From the IMG/VR virus record IMGVR_UViG_3300046792_000046, positions 1 through 43,831 of that record: DNA of 43,831 nt. One strand, written 5' to 3'. Source of the DNA: a virus. Numbering within the stretch: position 1 is the first letter of the stretch; the number at the start of each line of letters is the position of its first letter. A program made the position numbers and the translations under genes. Below the pieces are notes generated by a model, which saw only the letters and a list, made by a program, of their open reading frames with translations, was not told the origin of the DNA and did no database searches. Shown here one piece after another: positions 11,757 to 19,171 of this stretch.

Positions 11757-13746
11757 CATTCGTGGTGCAATCGTCGATGTAGAAACCACGATGAAGTGCC
11801 CGGTGGGGAGCAACAAAGCCAACCCCTTCTGGCCGGAGAACGAGATTGTTCTTCAAGGCGCACAGGCTCTCGATAACGACAACTACGCCATCTGCTCCGG
11901 GCCATCGGAACCTACCGGCGGACCAAAGACTGAAGGTGCGTTGGTTGTTGCACATAACGCTGCGTTCGATTTGCACTACCTCCTGAAGCATGGGGTGTAC
12001 TCGCAGCAAGCACTGGCCAAGGCCCATCTATGGGACACGCAGCTTGCTGAGTATTTGCTGAGCGGACAGCAGCACAAGTTCCCAAGCCTGGACGAATGCG
12101 CTGCCGAGCGTGGCGGCACACTCAAGGACAACCGTGTCAGTGTGATGTTCGAGGCTGGCAAGGGAGCCGAGGAAGTTCCTAGGAACATGCTGGAGGACTA
12201 CCTCAAGGCTGACCTGAAGAACACACAGACGGTGTTCTGGAGCCAGTACAAGGAAGCGATGGAGAAGGGGCTGCTGCCCCTCATGCACAGCCAGATGGAT
12301 GCACGACTCGCCACCATCGAAATGCAGTACAACGGGCTGGCCATAGACAAAACAATGCTCGAAGTAGAGCGGGACAAACTTGAAATTGAAGTTGCTATGT
12401 TGGGTTCACAGTTGCGCTACGAAGGCGAGTGCGTTTCAGGATTTTCTCTCGACCCCACCAAGCCGCAGCAATTGGCCAAGGTGTTGTTCGGGGGCCAAAT
12501 CACCCTCAAAGAGAAAGAAGCAGACGGTTTCTACAAGAATGGCAAACCCAAATTCAAGACGGTGGATCGAGTCGTAAGCACGTCAGGGTTTGGGATTACG
12601 TGCAAATCCGCGTGGCGGAACGAGAGCGGCCCAAGCACGGCTGACAACGTGCTCGAAGAATTGCTGACCACAACCATGTCTCCGATGTGCCGGGGTTTCA
12701 TCGAGAAGGTGCAGGACTACCGGGACAAGTCGAAGCAGTTGTCCACCTACTACGACGGCATCAGCGACTTGCTCATGCCTGACGGCCGCATCCACCACAA
12801 CCTCAACCATTGCGTGACGGTGACGGGGCGGCTGAGCAGCAGCGAACCCAACCTACAGAACATGACGGACGGTGCCAAGGGCGGCATCAAGAAGGTGTTC
12901 GTGAGCAGGTGGGGCAAGGACGGCTACATCGTCGAAGCCGACTACAGCCAGTTGGAAATGATTGTGCTGGCCGCGTTGAGCGGCGACAGTATGCTTACGC
13001 ATGACATTCTTACCGGCACGGACATGCACGACGCGCTGTACAGAACGATGCACGGCACTGCGCTCTCAAAGGAAAAGCGCAAGTCGTTCAAGCGGTGTGC
13101 CTTCGCGTTAGTGTACGGCGGTGGCGTCAACGCTATCTCAAAGCAGGGTAAGTGTAGCGAGGATGAGGCCCGCCGATTCAGGGATACGTTCTACGCCCGC
13201 TATCCAGGTGTGAAGTTGTGGCACGAACGTGTGTGGCAAGAGGTCACTATCTCCCGTACCTACGAAGGTGCCAAGGACAAGGACACTGGCCTTCCTATAG
13301 GGACTGGCTTGTACATCAGCCCGATCAGTGGTCGTCACCTTCGCTTCCGCGAGTATGTACAGGAGGACTGGGGCGGCAAGCAGGTGCTCAGGTTCAGCAA
13401 CACCGAGACGAAAAACTACCCCGTACAGAGTGGGGCCACAGCGGACATCGTGCCGCTGATGGTTGGCCGACTCTACCGTGTTCTTAGGAACAACCCGAGG
13501 CTGTCGGACAAGGCGCTGCTCATCAACACAGTACACGACAACGCGATGCTTGACGTGCATAAAGATGTGCTCGAAGAGACGCTGCGTGTGGTACGACAGG
13601 TTCTTGAGAGCGCACCACAAGTTGTGAAAGAGACATTTGGGTACGACTTTCCGCTGCCGCTCAAGGTGGCAGTGAGCTGCGGACCCAATTGGTTTGACCA
13701 AGAAGAAGTGATGAACACTCCCATCAACGAAAGGAAGGCAGCATGA
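11737..13746 (+). CDS. Family A DNA polymerase with 3'-5' exonuclease domain
   Basis: A 669-residue T7-type replicative polymerase. The exonuclease has motif I VDVETT (Asp 14, Glu 16), motif II HNAAFD and motif III with YLKADLKNT. The polymerase has motif A EADYSQLE (Asp 402), motif B KRKSFKRCAFALVYGG and motif C. In motif C the usual HDE is replaced by HDN (His 600, Asp 601, Asn 602); both metal-binding Asp residues remain, so activity is expected. Its length fits T7-type enzymes. The start is GTG 11737, within the previous gene, with GTG 11749 as an alternative. Palindrome copies are read as VPRN and VLRN. Confidence 0.95.
   Translation: MTSSVDSIRGAIVDVETTMKCPVGSNKANPFWPENEIVLQGAQALDNDNYAICSGPSEPTGGPKTEGALVVAHNAAFDLHYLLKHGVYSQQALAKAHLWDTQLAEYLLSGQQHKFPSLDECAAERGGTLKDNRVSVMFEAGKGAEEVPRNMLEDYLKADLKNTQTVFWSQYKEAMEKGLLPLMHSQMDARLATIEMQYNGLAIDKTMLEVERDKLEIEVAMLGSQLRYEGECVSGFSLDPTKPQQLAKVLFGGQITLKEKEADGFYKNGKPKFKTVDRVVSTSGFGITCKSAWRNESGPSTADNVLEELLTTTMSPMCRGFIEKVQDYRDKSKQLSTYYDGISDLLMPDGRIHHNLNHCVTVTGRLSSSEPNLQNMTDGAKGGIKKVFVSRWGKDGYIVEADYSQLEMIVLAALSGDSMLTHDILTGTDMHDALYRTMHGTALSKEKRKSFKRCAFALVYGGGVNAISKQGKCSEDEARRFRDTFYARYPGVKLWHERVWQEVTISRTYEGAKDKDTGLPIGTGLYISPISGRHLRFREYVQEDWGGKQVLRFSNTETKNYPVQSGATADIVPLMVGRLYRVLRNNPRLSDKALLINTVHDNAMLDVHKDVLEETLRVVRQVLESAPQVVKETFGYDFPLPLKVAVSCGPNWFDQEEVMNTPINERKAA
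12175..12186. repeat. Dispersed palindrome, exact copy
   Basis: Read as VPRN in the exonuclease domain of the DNA polymerase. Confidence 0.95.
13480..13491. repeat. Dispersed palindrome, one-mismatch copy
   Basis: GTTCTTAGGAAC, read as VLRN upstream of polymerase motif C. Confidence 0.85.
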
Positions 13747-14279
13747 ACGCGAACAATGTAGTGGTACAGGCAGTAGGCACGAAGGAAGTCAAGACGCGCT
13801 TTGGCGTGAAGCCCACCTACAGCTTCAAGGCCAGCGACGGCAACTGGTACAAGACGGGGTTTAAGGAAGAGGTCAGGGTTGGTGACTGCATCAGCTTCGA
13901 CTACATGCCGGGCACCTACGGCAACGAAGTGAACGTCAAGACGATTGTAAAGGGTGCGGCTGCTCCTGCTGCTACACCCACTCCGGCTGCCCACAAGCAG
14001 GAAACAAAGGTATATCCGATAGGCAACAAGGGCGTGTTCCCGATTCCGGCGCTCGACGGGCAACGGTCCATCGTCAGACAGAACGCGCTGACCAATGCAC
14101 GGGAGTTGTTCGTCGGCACCATGCCACCCATCGTGGCGACCGCCACCAAGAAGGAATTGGAAATGATGGCACAACGCATCATCGGAGTCGCCAAGATTTT
14201 CGAGGGCTACACCGCTGGCGACACGGACCTCGAAGAAGTCGAGGCGGAAATCGTAGCTGCCGAGAAGAAGGCGGCGTGA
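13743..14279 (+). CDS. Probable single-stranded DNA-binding protein
   Basis: A 178-residue protein. The N-terminal 75 residues look like an OB fold (VVVQAVGTKEVKTRFG, YSFKASDGNWYKTGF, VGDCISFDYM). An Ala/Pro-rich linker follows, then a helical C-terminal part (RSIVRQNALTNARELF) and an acidic-then-basic tail. Position directly after the polymerase, with an ATGA overlap, supports an SSB role in replication. The call rests on fold impression and context. Confidence 0.6.
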   Translation: MNANNVVVQAVGTKEVKTRFGVKPTYSFKASDGNWYKTGFKEEVRVGDCISFDYMPGTYGNEVNVKTIVKGAAAPAATPTPAAHKQETKVYPIGNKGVFPIPALDGQRSIVRQNALTNARELFVGTMPPIVATATKKELEMMAQRIIGVAKIFEGYTAGDTDLEEVEAEIVAAEKKAA

Positions 14280-14830
14280 GCAATTTGCTAAGGCTGGCGC
14301 AGGGTGTAGATGTACGCCCTGCACTAGCTGAGCTTGCCGCCAACCCTGACCTGTGGAAGCTGGACACGGTGCGCCAGTCCTACCCAGGTAGTGCCCATCA
14401 CGACACGCAGGTGATTCACTTGCGTGGCTGCGCAGATGTGAATGAGTACACGGCGTTCAACGACATTGTTGCCGTTGACTTTCCCGAAGGGGACTTGCTG
14501 CCTGAGTGTTGCCGCTTGATGTACGGCATTGCCGGGTTCCTAGGAACAGGGCGGTTGGGCCGGGTGATGGTGGTGACACTCAAGCCGGGTGGCACGATTG
14601 ATCCACACATCGACGAAGGTGCGTATGCCGAGTTCTACACACGCTTCCACCTTTCACTTCAGTCTGCCGATGGCAACACGTACACGGTGGATGGAGAGAC
14701 AGCGTACATGAAGCCGGGTGAGCTGTGGTGGTTTGACCATCGCAAGACCCACACCGTAGCCAACGCGAGCGAAGTAGAACGCATTCACCTAATACTGGAT
14801 TGCAAGTGTCCAAGACCATCGACACCTTAG
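14276..14830 (+). CDS. Aspartyl/asparaginyl beta-hydroxylase-like 2OG-Fe(II) oxygenase
   Basis: A 184-residue cupin-fold protein with the iron ligands of the aspartyl/asparaginyl hydroxylase family: HID (His 111, Asp 113) and a distal His in KTHTVAN (His 159). RFHLSL (Arg 123) and the PGELWWFD strand are also typical. Family members hydroxylate Asp/Asn side chains using 2-oxoglutarate, and phage relatives have unknown substrates. The start is GTG overlapping the SSB stop. A palindrome copy is read as FLGT before the HID motif. Confidence 0.85.
   Translation: MSNLLRLAQGVDVRPALAELAANPDLWKLDTVRQSYPGSAHHDTQVIHLRGCADVNEYTAFNDIVAVDFPEGDLLPECCRLMYGIAGFLGTGRLGRVMVVTLKPGGTIDPHIDEGAYAEFYTRFHLSLQSADGNTYTVDGETAYMKPGELWWFDHRKTHTVANASEVERIHLILDCKCPRPSTP
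14536..14547. repeat. Dispersed palindrome, exact copy
   Basis: Read as FLGT in the hydroxylase-like gene. Confidence 0.95.
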
Positions 14831-15738
14831 CCGCCGACATCAAGGGGCTGTTCGGTCAAACCCTTGTTGGCGATAGTCACACGTTTGAGCAGGACGTGTT
14901 GGCCAAGTTTGGAAGTGCCGTGGCGCTCCATGTACAGGACGCGCTCACTGCACGCACTGGTAAGCGTAAGCCCAACACGCTCTACATGAGCGAGATAGGG
15001 AAGCCGTGCAAGCGACAAGTGTGGTATGGGGTTTGGCACCCCGAACTTGCCGAGTCCATGCAGGAACACACACTGTACAAGTTCCTGTACGGGAATGTCA
15101 TAGAGGAAATTGCGCTGCTACTTGCGGCGGCATCCGGCCACACAGTCACCCACCAACAGCTTCCCGTGGAATGGGAGGTCAACGGCTGGAAGATTCGCGG
15201 CCGACAGGACGCCGCCATTGACGGCGTGCTGGTGGACGTGAAGAGTTGTAGCCCGTTCGGGTACAAGAAGTTCGAGGAAGGACTGAACAACGACAACGAC
15301 AGTTTCGGCTACCGACTTCAGCTCGATGGGTACAACGCAGACGCTACTTGGGATCGGCAAGGGTTTCTCGCCATCGACAAGCAGAACGGTCACGTTGGAT
15401 TCTTCGAGCAACCTGTCCCTCAGCCCTATGATGTAGAGGCACGAATGATAGAAGTGGTGGCCGCAGTAGACTGCGCATCTGCACCACCCCGAGCCTTTCC
15501 ACTAGTGCCGGAAGGCAAGAGCGGCAATGAGAAGCTCGGAGTCGAGTGCTCCTACTGCCCCTACAAGCGAGACTGCTGGCCTGGCCTTCGTACCTTTGCC
15601 AGCTCCAGAGGACCGCTGTTCCTAGGAACAGTGAAGCGTGAACCAAACATGTTTGAAATCAAATCTCCCGCTGTACACCCAACAATAACAATACACAAGG
15701 CGGTGTACAGTGGACCAGCCGAAAGTTCTGCTCCTTGA
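14806..15738 (+). CDS. Cas4/RecB-like PD-(D/E)XK exonuclease with Fe-S cysteines
   Basis: A 310-residue nuclease. The core has GRQDAAIDG (Asp 135) and VDVKS (Asp 144, Lys 146), the D...DxK active site of the RecB/Cas4 class. Four cysteines are arranged 1+3 (Cys 68 in KPCKRQ; Cys 248, 251 and 257 in CSYCPYKRDC), the pattern of the 4Fe-4S cluster in Cas4, AddB and Dna2. It probably acts as a DNA exonuclease in recombination or host-DNA breakdown. I chose GTG 14806, with GGA upstream, over TTG 14800. No CRISPR array is present. A palindrome copy is read as FLGT near the C-terminus. Confidence 0.85.
   Translation: MSKTIDTLAADIKGLFGQTLVGDSHTFEQDVLAKFGSAVALHVQDALTARTGKRKPNTLYMSEIGKPCKRQVWYGVWHPELAESMQEHTLYKFLYGNVIEEIALLLAAASGHTVTHQQLPVEWEVNGWKIRGRQDAAIDGVLVDVKSCSPFGYKKFEEGLNNDNDSFGYRLQLDGYNADATWDRQGFLAIDKQNGHVGFFEQPVPQPYDVEARMIEVVAAVDCASAPPRAFPLVPEGKSGNEKLGVECSYCPYKRDCWPGLRTFASSRGPLFLGTVKREPNMFEIKSPAVHPTITIHKAVYSGPAESSAP
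15618..15629. repeat. Dispersed palindrome, exact copy
   Basis: Read as FLGT near the C-terminus of the Cas4-like nuclease. Confidence 0.95.
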
Positions 15739-16333
15739 CATTGAGACTGCGCCTAACCTAGTCGCGGTCTACCAGCTCAAGCAGACGTACATCAACCCGC
15801 AGTTCATCATGGGGCACGGGTACGTCCTGTGCTTCACAGCGAAGTGGCTTGGCAAGAAGGACATTGTGTTTGCCAAGAGTCCTGATGGCCACCTAGCCAT
15901 GCTCCAGTCGATTCACAAACTCCTGTCCGAAGCAGATGCCGTGGTTCACTACAACGGGAAGAAGTTCGATATTCCCACACTGAACGCGGAGTTTTTGCTG
16001 CACGGCCTTAAGCCGGTGAAGCCGTTTGTCCAGATAGACCTCATCATGCTGGCCCGTCGCACATTCAACTTCCCTTCCTACAAGCTCAGCTATGTCTGTG
16101 AGCGCCTCGGCATTGGCAGCAAGACGAAGCACGCGGGTTGGGATATGTGGAAAGCGTGCATGGACAAATTGCACCAGAGGTACGCGAAGGCATGGGCCAC
16201 GATGGAGAAGTACAACAAGCAGGACGTAATCCTGCTTGAGCATCTGTACAAAAGACTGCGCCCGTGGTTCCACACCACACATGGATTCAAACGTATCCAC
16301 GAGTACCTGACTGGAATGCGGAGCAAGCCATGA
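15710..16333 (+). CDS. RNase H-fold DEDD 3'-5' exonuclease
   Basis: A 207-residue nuclease with three DEDD motifs: LLDIETAP at the N-terminus, VVHYNGKKFDIPTLN in the middle and YNKQDVILLEHLY near the C-terminus. This matches the YprB-like RNase H superfamily found in phage replication regions. It may trim DNA or RNA ends alongside the Cas4-like nuclease, whose gene it overlaps by 29 nt. The start is GTG. Confidence 0.85.
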   Translation: MDQPKVLLLDIETAPNLVAVYQLKQTYINPQFIMGHGYVLCFTAKWLGKKDIVFAKSPDGHLAMLQSIHKLLSEADAVVHYNGKKFDIPTLNAEFLLHGLKPVKPFVQIDLIMLARRTFNFPSYKLSYVCERLGIGSKTKHAGWDMWKACMDKLHQRYAKAWATMEKYNKQDVILLEHLYKRLRPWFHTTHGFKRIHEYLTGMRSKP

Positions 16334-16491
16334 GGCTAGCCGAGTTGAGGGCAGTTGCCTCTGAGCAAGTCACGGAACCCGAGGAGCTGGTGGCTCTGCT
16401 GGAGCTAACCATCGAGGACTTACTCGAACGCTTCGGGGACAGGCTGCTAGAGCAGAAACACAAGTTCGGCGTCTATGACCCCGAGGATTAG
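16330..16491 (+). CDS. Small acidic helical phage protein
   Basis: A 53-residue product with GGAG 8 nt before the ATG and an ATGA overlap with the upstream gene. The motif LTIEDLLERFGDRL, with FGVYDPED at the end, recurs in small proteins beside nuclease genes in other phages. Its function is unknown. Confidence 0.75.
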   Translation: MRLAELRAVASEQVTEPEELVALLELTIEDLLERFGDRLLEQKHKFGVYDPED

Positions 16492-16970
16492 TGCGCAACT
16501 CCGGGCGCTGGACGGAAGCCCGGTACACGCAGTTTGTTAGGTCTGCACTGAGGGCGGCGTTTCGGAAGTGGCCACCTAAGTTCGAGACACTGAAGGCTGC
16601 GGCTACCGAGCGCCGTATCAACCCGAGCAGCGGCAAGCTGGCCATGCACTACACATGCGCTAGCTGCACCAAACAGTTTCCGCTGAAGGGTGTGCAAGTC
16701 GATCACATCAAGCCTGTTGTTCCTAGGAACTTCACCACCTGGGACGACTTCATCGAGCGACTCTACTGCGAGAAGCGAGGGTTGCAGGTGTTGTGCAAGG
16801 GCTGTCACAAAGAGAAGAGCAGCAAGGAAAGGGCCAATCGTGGCAATCGAAAAGGTAACAACACTCGTCCCCGCAAAGTCAAAGGTCAACCAAGAGTGCG
16901 TCGAAATTCTGGAGAACTGGCTGGAAGCAGCGAAGGAAGGACGTGTTCAGACAGTGGTGGTAGCGGGTGA
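16491..16970 (+). CDS. HNH endonuclease
   Basis: A 159-residue HNH-type nuclease. It has a zinc pair in YTCASCTK, the catalytic core QVDHIKPV, and a second pair in VLCKGCHKEKSS. The start is GTG, overlapping the previous TAG by one base. The last 43 residues are basic, low in complexity and overlap the next gene, so they may be dispensable. HNH enzymes in replication regions are often homing or packaging nucleases; the role here is unknown. A palindrome copy is read as VPRN inside the core. Confidence 0.85.
   Translation: MRNSGRWTEARYTQFVRSALRAAFRKWPPKFETLKAAATERRINPSSGKLAMHYTCASCTKQFPLKGVQVDHIKPVVPRNFTTWDDFIERLYCEKRGLQVLCKGCHKEKSSKERANRGNRKGNNTRPRKVKGQPRVRRNSGELAGSSEGRTCSDSGGSG
16719..16730. 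repeat. Dispersed palindrome, exact copy
   Basis: Read as VPRN directly after the DHI motif of the HNH endonuclease. Confidence 0.95.
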
Positions 16971-17088
16971 CACACCAGCCGGTTGGAACACATCAAGTTC
17001 AGCCACCCTAGACCGGCGAGTCAAGGCCGCGATGTTGCTTGAACTGAGCATCGAGGCGCTAGGTTTTCACAACCCCGATAAAGGATGA
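16840..17088 (+). CDS. Small unknown phage protein
   Basis: An 82-residue product from GTG 16840 with AAGGAAAGGG upstream. It is read in a different frame from the end of the HNH gene and overlaps it by 131 nt. The C-terminal part (KAAMLLELSIEALGFHN) resembles small conserved phage proteins of unknown function. Confidence 0.65.
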   Translation: MAIEKVTTLVPAKSKVNQECVEILENWLEAAKEGRVQTVVVAGDTPAGWNTSSSATLDRRVKAAMLLELSIEALGFHNPDKG

Positions 17089-17093
17089 AGTAC

Positions 17094-17156
17094 ATGATCG
17101 AATTCATTGTGTTCATGGTGGTGCTGTTTGCATTGTGTTCACTCTTAGGAGACTGA
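17094..17156 (+). CDS. 20-residue membrane micro-protein
   Basis: The ATG at 17094 has AAAGGA 9 nt upstream. The product is almost one transmembrane helix (FIVFMVVLFALCSLLG). Its stop TGA overlaps the next start as TGATG. ATG 17085 in the same frame would add three residues but has no room for a ribosome site. Confidence 0.55.
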   Translation: MIEFIVFMVVLFALCSLLGD

Positions 17157-17503
17157 TGAACTGGCTTTGGAACTGGATTAGCCCGGCTGCCCTTTGGGGT
17201 TTGGGTGCAGCGTTCCCCGCTGTGCTTGCTGAATACCTATACAGAAAACTCGAAGGCCCGTGGGAAAACTACCTGTACATCTGGACGCCTATTGCGCTCA
17301 CCGTTAGCTACTGCATCTGCCAACTGGTGCGCCAACCTCATGCCTCGCTGCTGGATGCGTTTGTGATTTGGGCGCTGTCCACCACGATCATGCGCGTGTT
17401 CATTACTGTCGCGGTGCTTGGTGATCCAGTGAAGGGCGGCACTTGGTTTGCACTGGCCCTGCTCATCATGGCGCGTGTAGCACAGACTTTTTGGGGGCGA
17501 TGA
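17156..17503 (+). CDS. Membrane protein with about three transmembrane segments
   Basis: A 115-residue hydrophobic protein started by ATG 17156 with TTAGGAG 6 nt upstream. Hydrophobic segments lie near residues 9-25, 45-65 and 72-110. It could be a holin-like or inner-membrane host-modifying protein, but the clearer holin candidates are on the late strand. No family is recognised. Confidence 0.7.
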   Translation: MNWLWNWISPAALWGLGAAFPAVLAEYLYRKLEGPWENYLYIWTPIALTVSYCICQLVRQPHASLLDAFVIWALSTTIMRVFITVAVLGDPVKGGTWFALALLIMARVAQTFWGR

Positions 17504-17964
17504 TGGATGGCACCAAGGACACCAACCCGAAGGACATCATTGCCGGAGCGAAGGTGCCGTTGAGTCTGTGCCCGGACACGCTCATTGCTGCTGTGGCTAT
17601 GTCCTTCGTTGAGGGCAGCCTGAAGTATGGCCGGTTCAATTGGCGTGCTGCTGGTGCGCGCACCTCGGTGTACTTGGATGCGATGCAGCGCCACATGAAA
17701 GCCTATGAGGGCGGGGAAGAGATTGACCCGGACAGTGGCTTGCCTCACCTGTGGAAAGCGGCGGCGTGCCTAGCTATCCTCATCGACTCGGCACAACTCG
17801 GCGTGCTTACGGATGATCGTCCGCCGCGTAGCGACGTAGCCGAGGTGCTGCGTTCCCTAGAGCCTGTAGTGAAGAGCCTGCAAGCAAAGTACAAAGACAA
17901 ACCCGTGAAGCACTACACCATCAAGGATGCGAAACATGTATCCGCGCCTGAAACCCCTAGGTAG
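17500..17964 (+). CDS. dATP/dGTP diphosphohydrolase-like protein (DUF5664 type)
   Basis: A 154-residue product with the family pattern NPKDIIAGAKVPLSL, then LKYGRFNWR, RHMKAYEGGEEIDPDSG and HLWKAAACLAIL. I recall this as the phage DUF5664 / dATP-dGTP diphosphohydrolase N-terminal family, an all-helical MazG-like fold acting on dNTPs. It may adjust nucleotide pools during replication. It is reported beside diaminopurine pathways in some phages, but no purZ-like gene is seen here. ATG 17500 overlaps the upstream stop. Confidence 0.75.
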   Translation: MMDGTKDTNPKDIIAGAKVPLSLCPDTLIAAVAMSFVEGSLKYGRFNWRAAGARTSVYLDAMQRHMKAYEGGEEIDPDSGLPHLWKAAACLAILIDSAQLGVLTDDRPPRSDVAEVLRSLEPVVKSLQAKYKDKPVKHYTIKDAKHVSAPETPR

Positions 17965-18163
17965 GGCACTCGCTTGGCTGCTCTACGGGAGCGTCGGTGC
18001 TGTGTGGGTCGCACTATTCGCTATTGAATGGTTCCTAGTAACAGCGATGGTCGAGCTGCACGAGCTGTTGTATGACGAGGTACATGACGAGAATGAGGAA
18101 CTGCCATGTATCTCCAAAGAACGGCGAGGGCAATTGCCACGCTCGGACTCGGAGTTGCTCTAG
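17936..18163 (+). CDS. Small inner-membrane protein
   Basis: A 75-residue protein with one long hydrophobic segment (ALAWLLYGSVGAVWVALFAI) and an acidic C-terminal domain (LYDEVHDENEEL). Start ATG 17936 has AAGGA upstream. A degenerate palindrome copy is read as FLVT. It overlaps the following lipoprotein gene by 58 nt. An out-of-frame overlap of an inner-membrane and a lipoprotein gene recalls spanin pairs, but the sizes and topology do not clearly fit. Confidence 0.65.
   Translation: MYPRLKPLGRALAWLLYGSVGAVWVALFAIEWFLVTAMVELHELLYDEVHDENEELPCISKERRGQLPRSDSELL
18031..18042. repeat. Dispersed palindrome, one-mismatch copy
   Basis: GTTCCTAGTAAC, read as FLVT in the small inner-membrane protein gene. 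Confidence 0.7.
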
Positions 18164-18504
18164 CAGCGTGTACGACCGCAGACGTAAAACCTGATGCCAA
18201 GCCTACGCTTGGCGACAAGGTGGCGGCAGTGACAGGTAGTAAGGAAGTGTTTGCTGCCTGTGAAGTGGCAGACATTCTAACGACATGGAAGGCATTGGCG
18301 CTTGGCGCGACTGAAATGAGCGCCTTCCCGTTTGGACTCCTTGTCCTGCTGCACGCTGGTGTCGTGTGGGTTCGCTACCACTATGACGACCAAATCGACA
18401 AGGGTGGTGGCACTGTCGTCAATGTCCTTGCCTGTCTACCCGTCATCAATAACATACAGGTCATCAAGCAACAGAAGGCCATCAACGCAGCGGGGCAGAA
18501 ATGA
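18106..18504 (+). CDS. Lipoprotein with later hydrophobic segments
   Basis: A 132-residue protein with a lipoprotein signal (LGLGVALAAC, Cys 22). A later part (EVADILTTWKALALGATEM) resembles the start of small DUF5658-type membrane proteins and is followed by a hydrophobic stretch (FPFGLLVLLHAGVVW). The lipid anchor together with a transmembrane-like helix is unusual. A GCCAAGC-CTAC-GCTTGGC hairpin lies inside the gene near 18195. Its function is unknown. Confidence 0.75.
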   Translation: MYLQRTARAIATLGLGVALAACTTADVKPDAKPTLGDKVAAVTGSKEVFAACEVADILTTWKALALGATEMSAFPFGLLVLLHAGVVWVRYHYDDQIDKGGGTVVNVLACLPVINNIQVIKQQKAINAAGQK

Positions 18505-18725
18505 GTCCTGAACCTATACCCAGTGAAGTAGGAAACAAACCGGAGTTGGGTTTCAACAAAACCACAAATACATTGACTGGCGGCGTTGTTCTTAGGAACG
18601 GGAAGTTGCTGCCGCTGATGGTTCTACCGCGCTACCGCTCGAAGTACAGCCCTCACCAGGGATTGCGAGAGTGCATTCGCCGACTTAAACAACAGCCACC
18701 CACAACGGTGGACCACACTCTTTAA
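18501..18725 (+). CDS. Small basic protein, paralogue of the 18734-18994 product
   Basis: A 74-residue product with ATGA overlap to the lipoprotein gene. VVLRNGK and GLRECIRRLKQQ correspond to LVFRNSK and GLRKYIRSLKKRG in the next gene product, in the same order. The C-terminal basic helix could bind nucleic acid. A palindrome variant is read as VLRN. Confidence 0.7.
   Translation: MSPEPIPSEVGNKPELGFNKTTNTLTGGVVLRNGKLLPLMVLPRYRSKYSPHQGLRECIRRLKQQPPTTVDHTL
18588..18599. repeat. Dispersed palindrome, one-mismatch copy
   Basis: GTTCTTAGGAAC, read as VLRN in the 18501-18725 gene. Confidence 0.85.
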
Positions 18726-18733
18726 GGAGCTGT

Positions 18734-18994
18734 ATGTTTCTCGTTTTTCGTAACAGCAAGGCAGTGAAGTCGATCAACAATCGCGCCGACACCCTGTCGG
18801 TACTAGGAACCGTGGGCTTCGAGTCCTACGAGAAGGCCCGTCAAGGTCTGCGCAAGTACATTCGCAGCCTGAAGAAGCGCGGCAAGCTGGAAGGTGTTTC
18901 CGTGGGCTACATGGGTTCGGCGCACTGGGACGGCATCAGCCGCAACCCGACGCGCTACACCGACGCTGGCTTCACCATTCGGCAGGTGGCGTAA
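18734..18994 (+). CDS. Small basic protein, paralogue of the 18501-18725 product
   Basis: An 86-residue product with TTAAGGAGCTGT before the ATG. It shares the helix GLRKYIRSLKK with its neighbour and continues with an aromatic C-terminal part (SVGYMGSAHWDGISRNPTRY). A two-mismatch palindrome relative is read as VLGT. No known family is recognised. Confidence 0.75.
   Translation: MFLVFRNSKAVKSINNRADTLSVLGTVGFESYEKARQGLRKYIRSLKKRGKLEGVSVGYMGSAHWDGISRNPTRYTDAGFTIRQVA
18799..18810. repeat. Degenerate palindrome relative (two mismatches)
   Basis: GGTACTAGGAAC, read as VLGT, which keeps the LGT reading of intact copies and only 211 bp from the previous copy. Confidence 0.45.
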
Positions 18995-19171
18995 GTGGAC
19001 GACACAATCGCAACGGTAGCCATCCACATCGAGCAGCTAGACGACGGGCAGTTCCTCGTCCAGACGGACTCGGTTGACAGGGTGTCGGGCAAACCTGATA
19101 GCATCACGGTTTGCTATGAAACCATCGAAGAAGTACTCGCGCACGTCGGCGGGATCGGCTTCCCCGAGTAG
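18995..19171 (+). CDS. Small acidic protein of unknown function
   Basis: A 58-residue product from GTG 18995, directly after the preceding stop. The sequence (IATVAIHIEQLDDGQFLVQT, then ITVCYETIEEVLAHVG) suggests a small alpha/beta fold. It overlaps the next gene by 56 nt. No family is recognised. Confidence 0.65.
   Translation: MDDTIATVAIHIEQLDDGQFLVQTDSVDRVSGKPDSITVCYETIEEVLAHVGGIGFPE

Noticed and set aside
14806-15738. Part of a CRISPR-Cas system because of the Cas4-like protein
   Set aside because: No repeat-spacer array, Cas1 or Cas2 is present; phage exonucleases of this type are common without CRISPR.
17500-17964. Diaminopurine (Z) genome pathway
   Set aside because: The dNTP diphosphohydrolase-like gene and family A polymerase would fit, but I see no adenylosuccinate synthetase-like purZ gene, so the pathway is not supported.
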